This document shows positions 63,780-64,000 of a stretch of 64,000 nt of DNA, one piece after another. The DNA comes from Seramator thermalis (GTDB lineage Bacteria; Bacteroidota; Bacteroidia; Bacteroidales; Dysgonomonadaceae). The stretch lies in assembly GCF_004138125.1 (NCBI RefSeq), contig NZ_RXHS01000011.1, forward strand, positions 1 through 64,000. Reading direction: 5' to 3'. Below the pieces are notes generated by a model. The model was not told the origin of the DNA. It saw only the letters and a list, made by a program, of their open reading frames with translations, and made no database searches. The position numbers were made by a program, and so were the translations under genes. Numbering within the stretch: the stretch's first letter is position 1; each line of letters starts with the position of its first letter.

Positions 63780-64000
63780 TCAGTAAGCGCGTGCGATAAT
63801 CACGCGCTGAGCAGATGGTTTACCGGTTACCATGCACTTGCCGGGAGTTTTATCGCCCTCGAGTGGAATGCAGCGAATGGTCGCTTTTGTTTCTTCTTTG
63901 ATCAGCGCCTCTGTTTCGGCTGTTCCGTCCCAATGACAAAGCAAAAAACCGCCTTTTTCGATTTCTTCCTTGAATTCGTCATACGAATTCACTTCACGCA
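63780..64000 (-). CDS. proS: Prolyl-tRNA synthetase, C-terminal end (archaeal/eukaryote-like type)
   Basis: Only the last 73 or so codons are in the window; the gene runs off the right edge. [43 protein letters not shown] and [19 protein letters not shown] match the zinc-binding-like C-terminal domain of the type of ProRS found in archaea, eukaryotes and Bacteroidota, which ends in a conserved Tyr. The Cys residues in LLCHW, IRCIP and KCMVTG may be remains of the zinc site. Confidence 0.85.
   Translation of the reverse strand, partial: REVNSYDEFKEEIEKGGFLLCHWDGTAETEALIKEETKATIRCIPLEGDKTPGKCMVTGKPSAQRVIIARAY

Overview
The window is a chromosomal stretch of a Bacteroidota organism, most likely order Bacteroidales. 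The evidence is the gene set (SusC/SusD pair, FecR-type anti-sigma factor, fused SecDF, BlaI with a M56 sensor, GH29, archaeal-type ProRS) and the many upstream boxes that fit the Bacteroidota -7 consensus TAnnTTTG. Several start codons were chosen because the longest open frame would begin upstream of, or inside, such a box. I cannot place the genus.

Positions 1-36900 are mostly housekeeping and envelope genes. They include a mobile-element relic, an NfeD-type membrane protease, PlsC, a FemAB-like acyltransferase, GalE, RlpA, a large surface metalloprotease/propeller/barrel protein, initiator tRNA, a dolichol-phosphate-mannose-synthase-like glycosyltransferase overlapping pyrC, and a second glycosyltransferase. 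Next come a divergent cupin/HxlR pair, a TonB-dependent receptor preceded by a small Cys/His-rich exported protein, tRNA-Thr, a propeller protein, SecDF, an M3 peptidase lipoprotein, an azoreductase, an SPFH protein with a tiny DNA-binding protein, and a BlaI/M56 pair behind three evenly phased operators. The block ends with a serine hydrolase, an MBL hydrolase, a DUF4924-like protein, RfbD and PrfC. Intergenic regions near 27.3, 31.2-31.7 and 33.2-34.2 kb hold tandem and dispersed repeats.

Positions 37284-58048 form an accessory polysaccharide-utilisation region. A broken IS4-type element lies directly upstream of an ECF sigma factor, followed by a FecR anti-sigma factor, SusC, SusD and a GH16 lipoprotein. 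An 800-bp gene-free, possibly RNA-structured segment and an intact IS1182-type element follow. Then come GH9, a cellobiose-2-epimerase-like protein, a large unassigned exported protein, a Tat-type GH5, a broken gene and a Ser-type sulfatase. The enzymes point to a beta-glucan target (cellulose, mixed-linkage or laminarin-like). Codon and base usage change at several points, so the locus looks assembled from more than one source.

Positions 58088-64000 return to ordinary content: MscS channel, TPR protein, HerA-like ATPase, an exported protein of unknown function, a GH29 alpha-L-fucosidase, and the C-terminal end of prolyl-tRNA synthetase at the right edge. All family calls come from reading motifs; no search was run.
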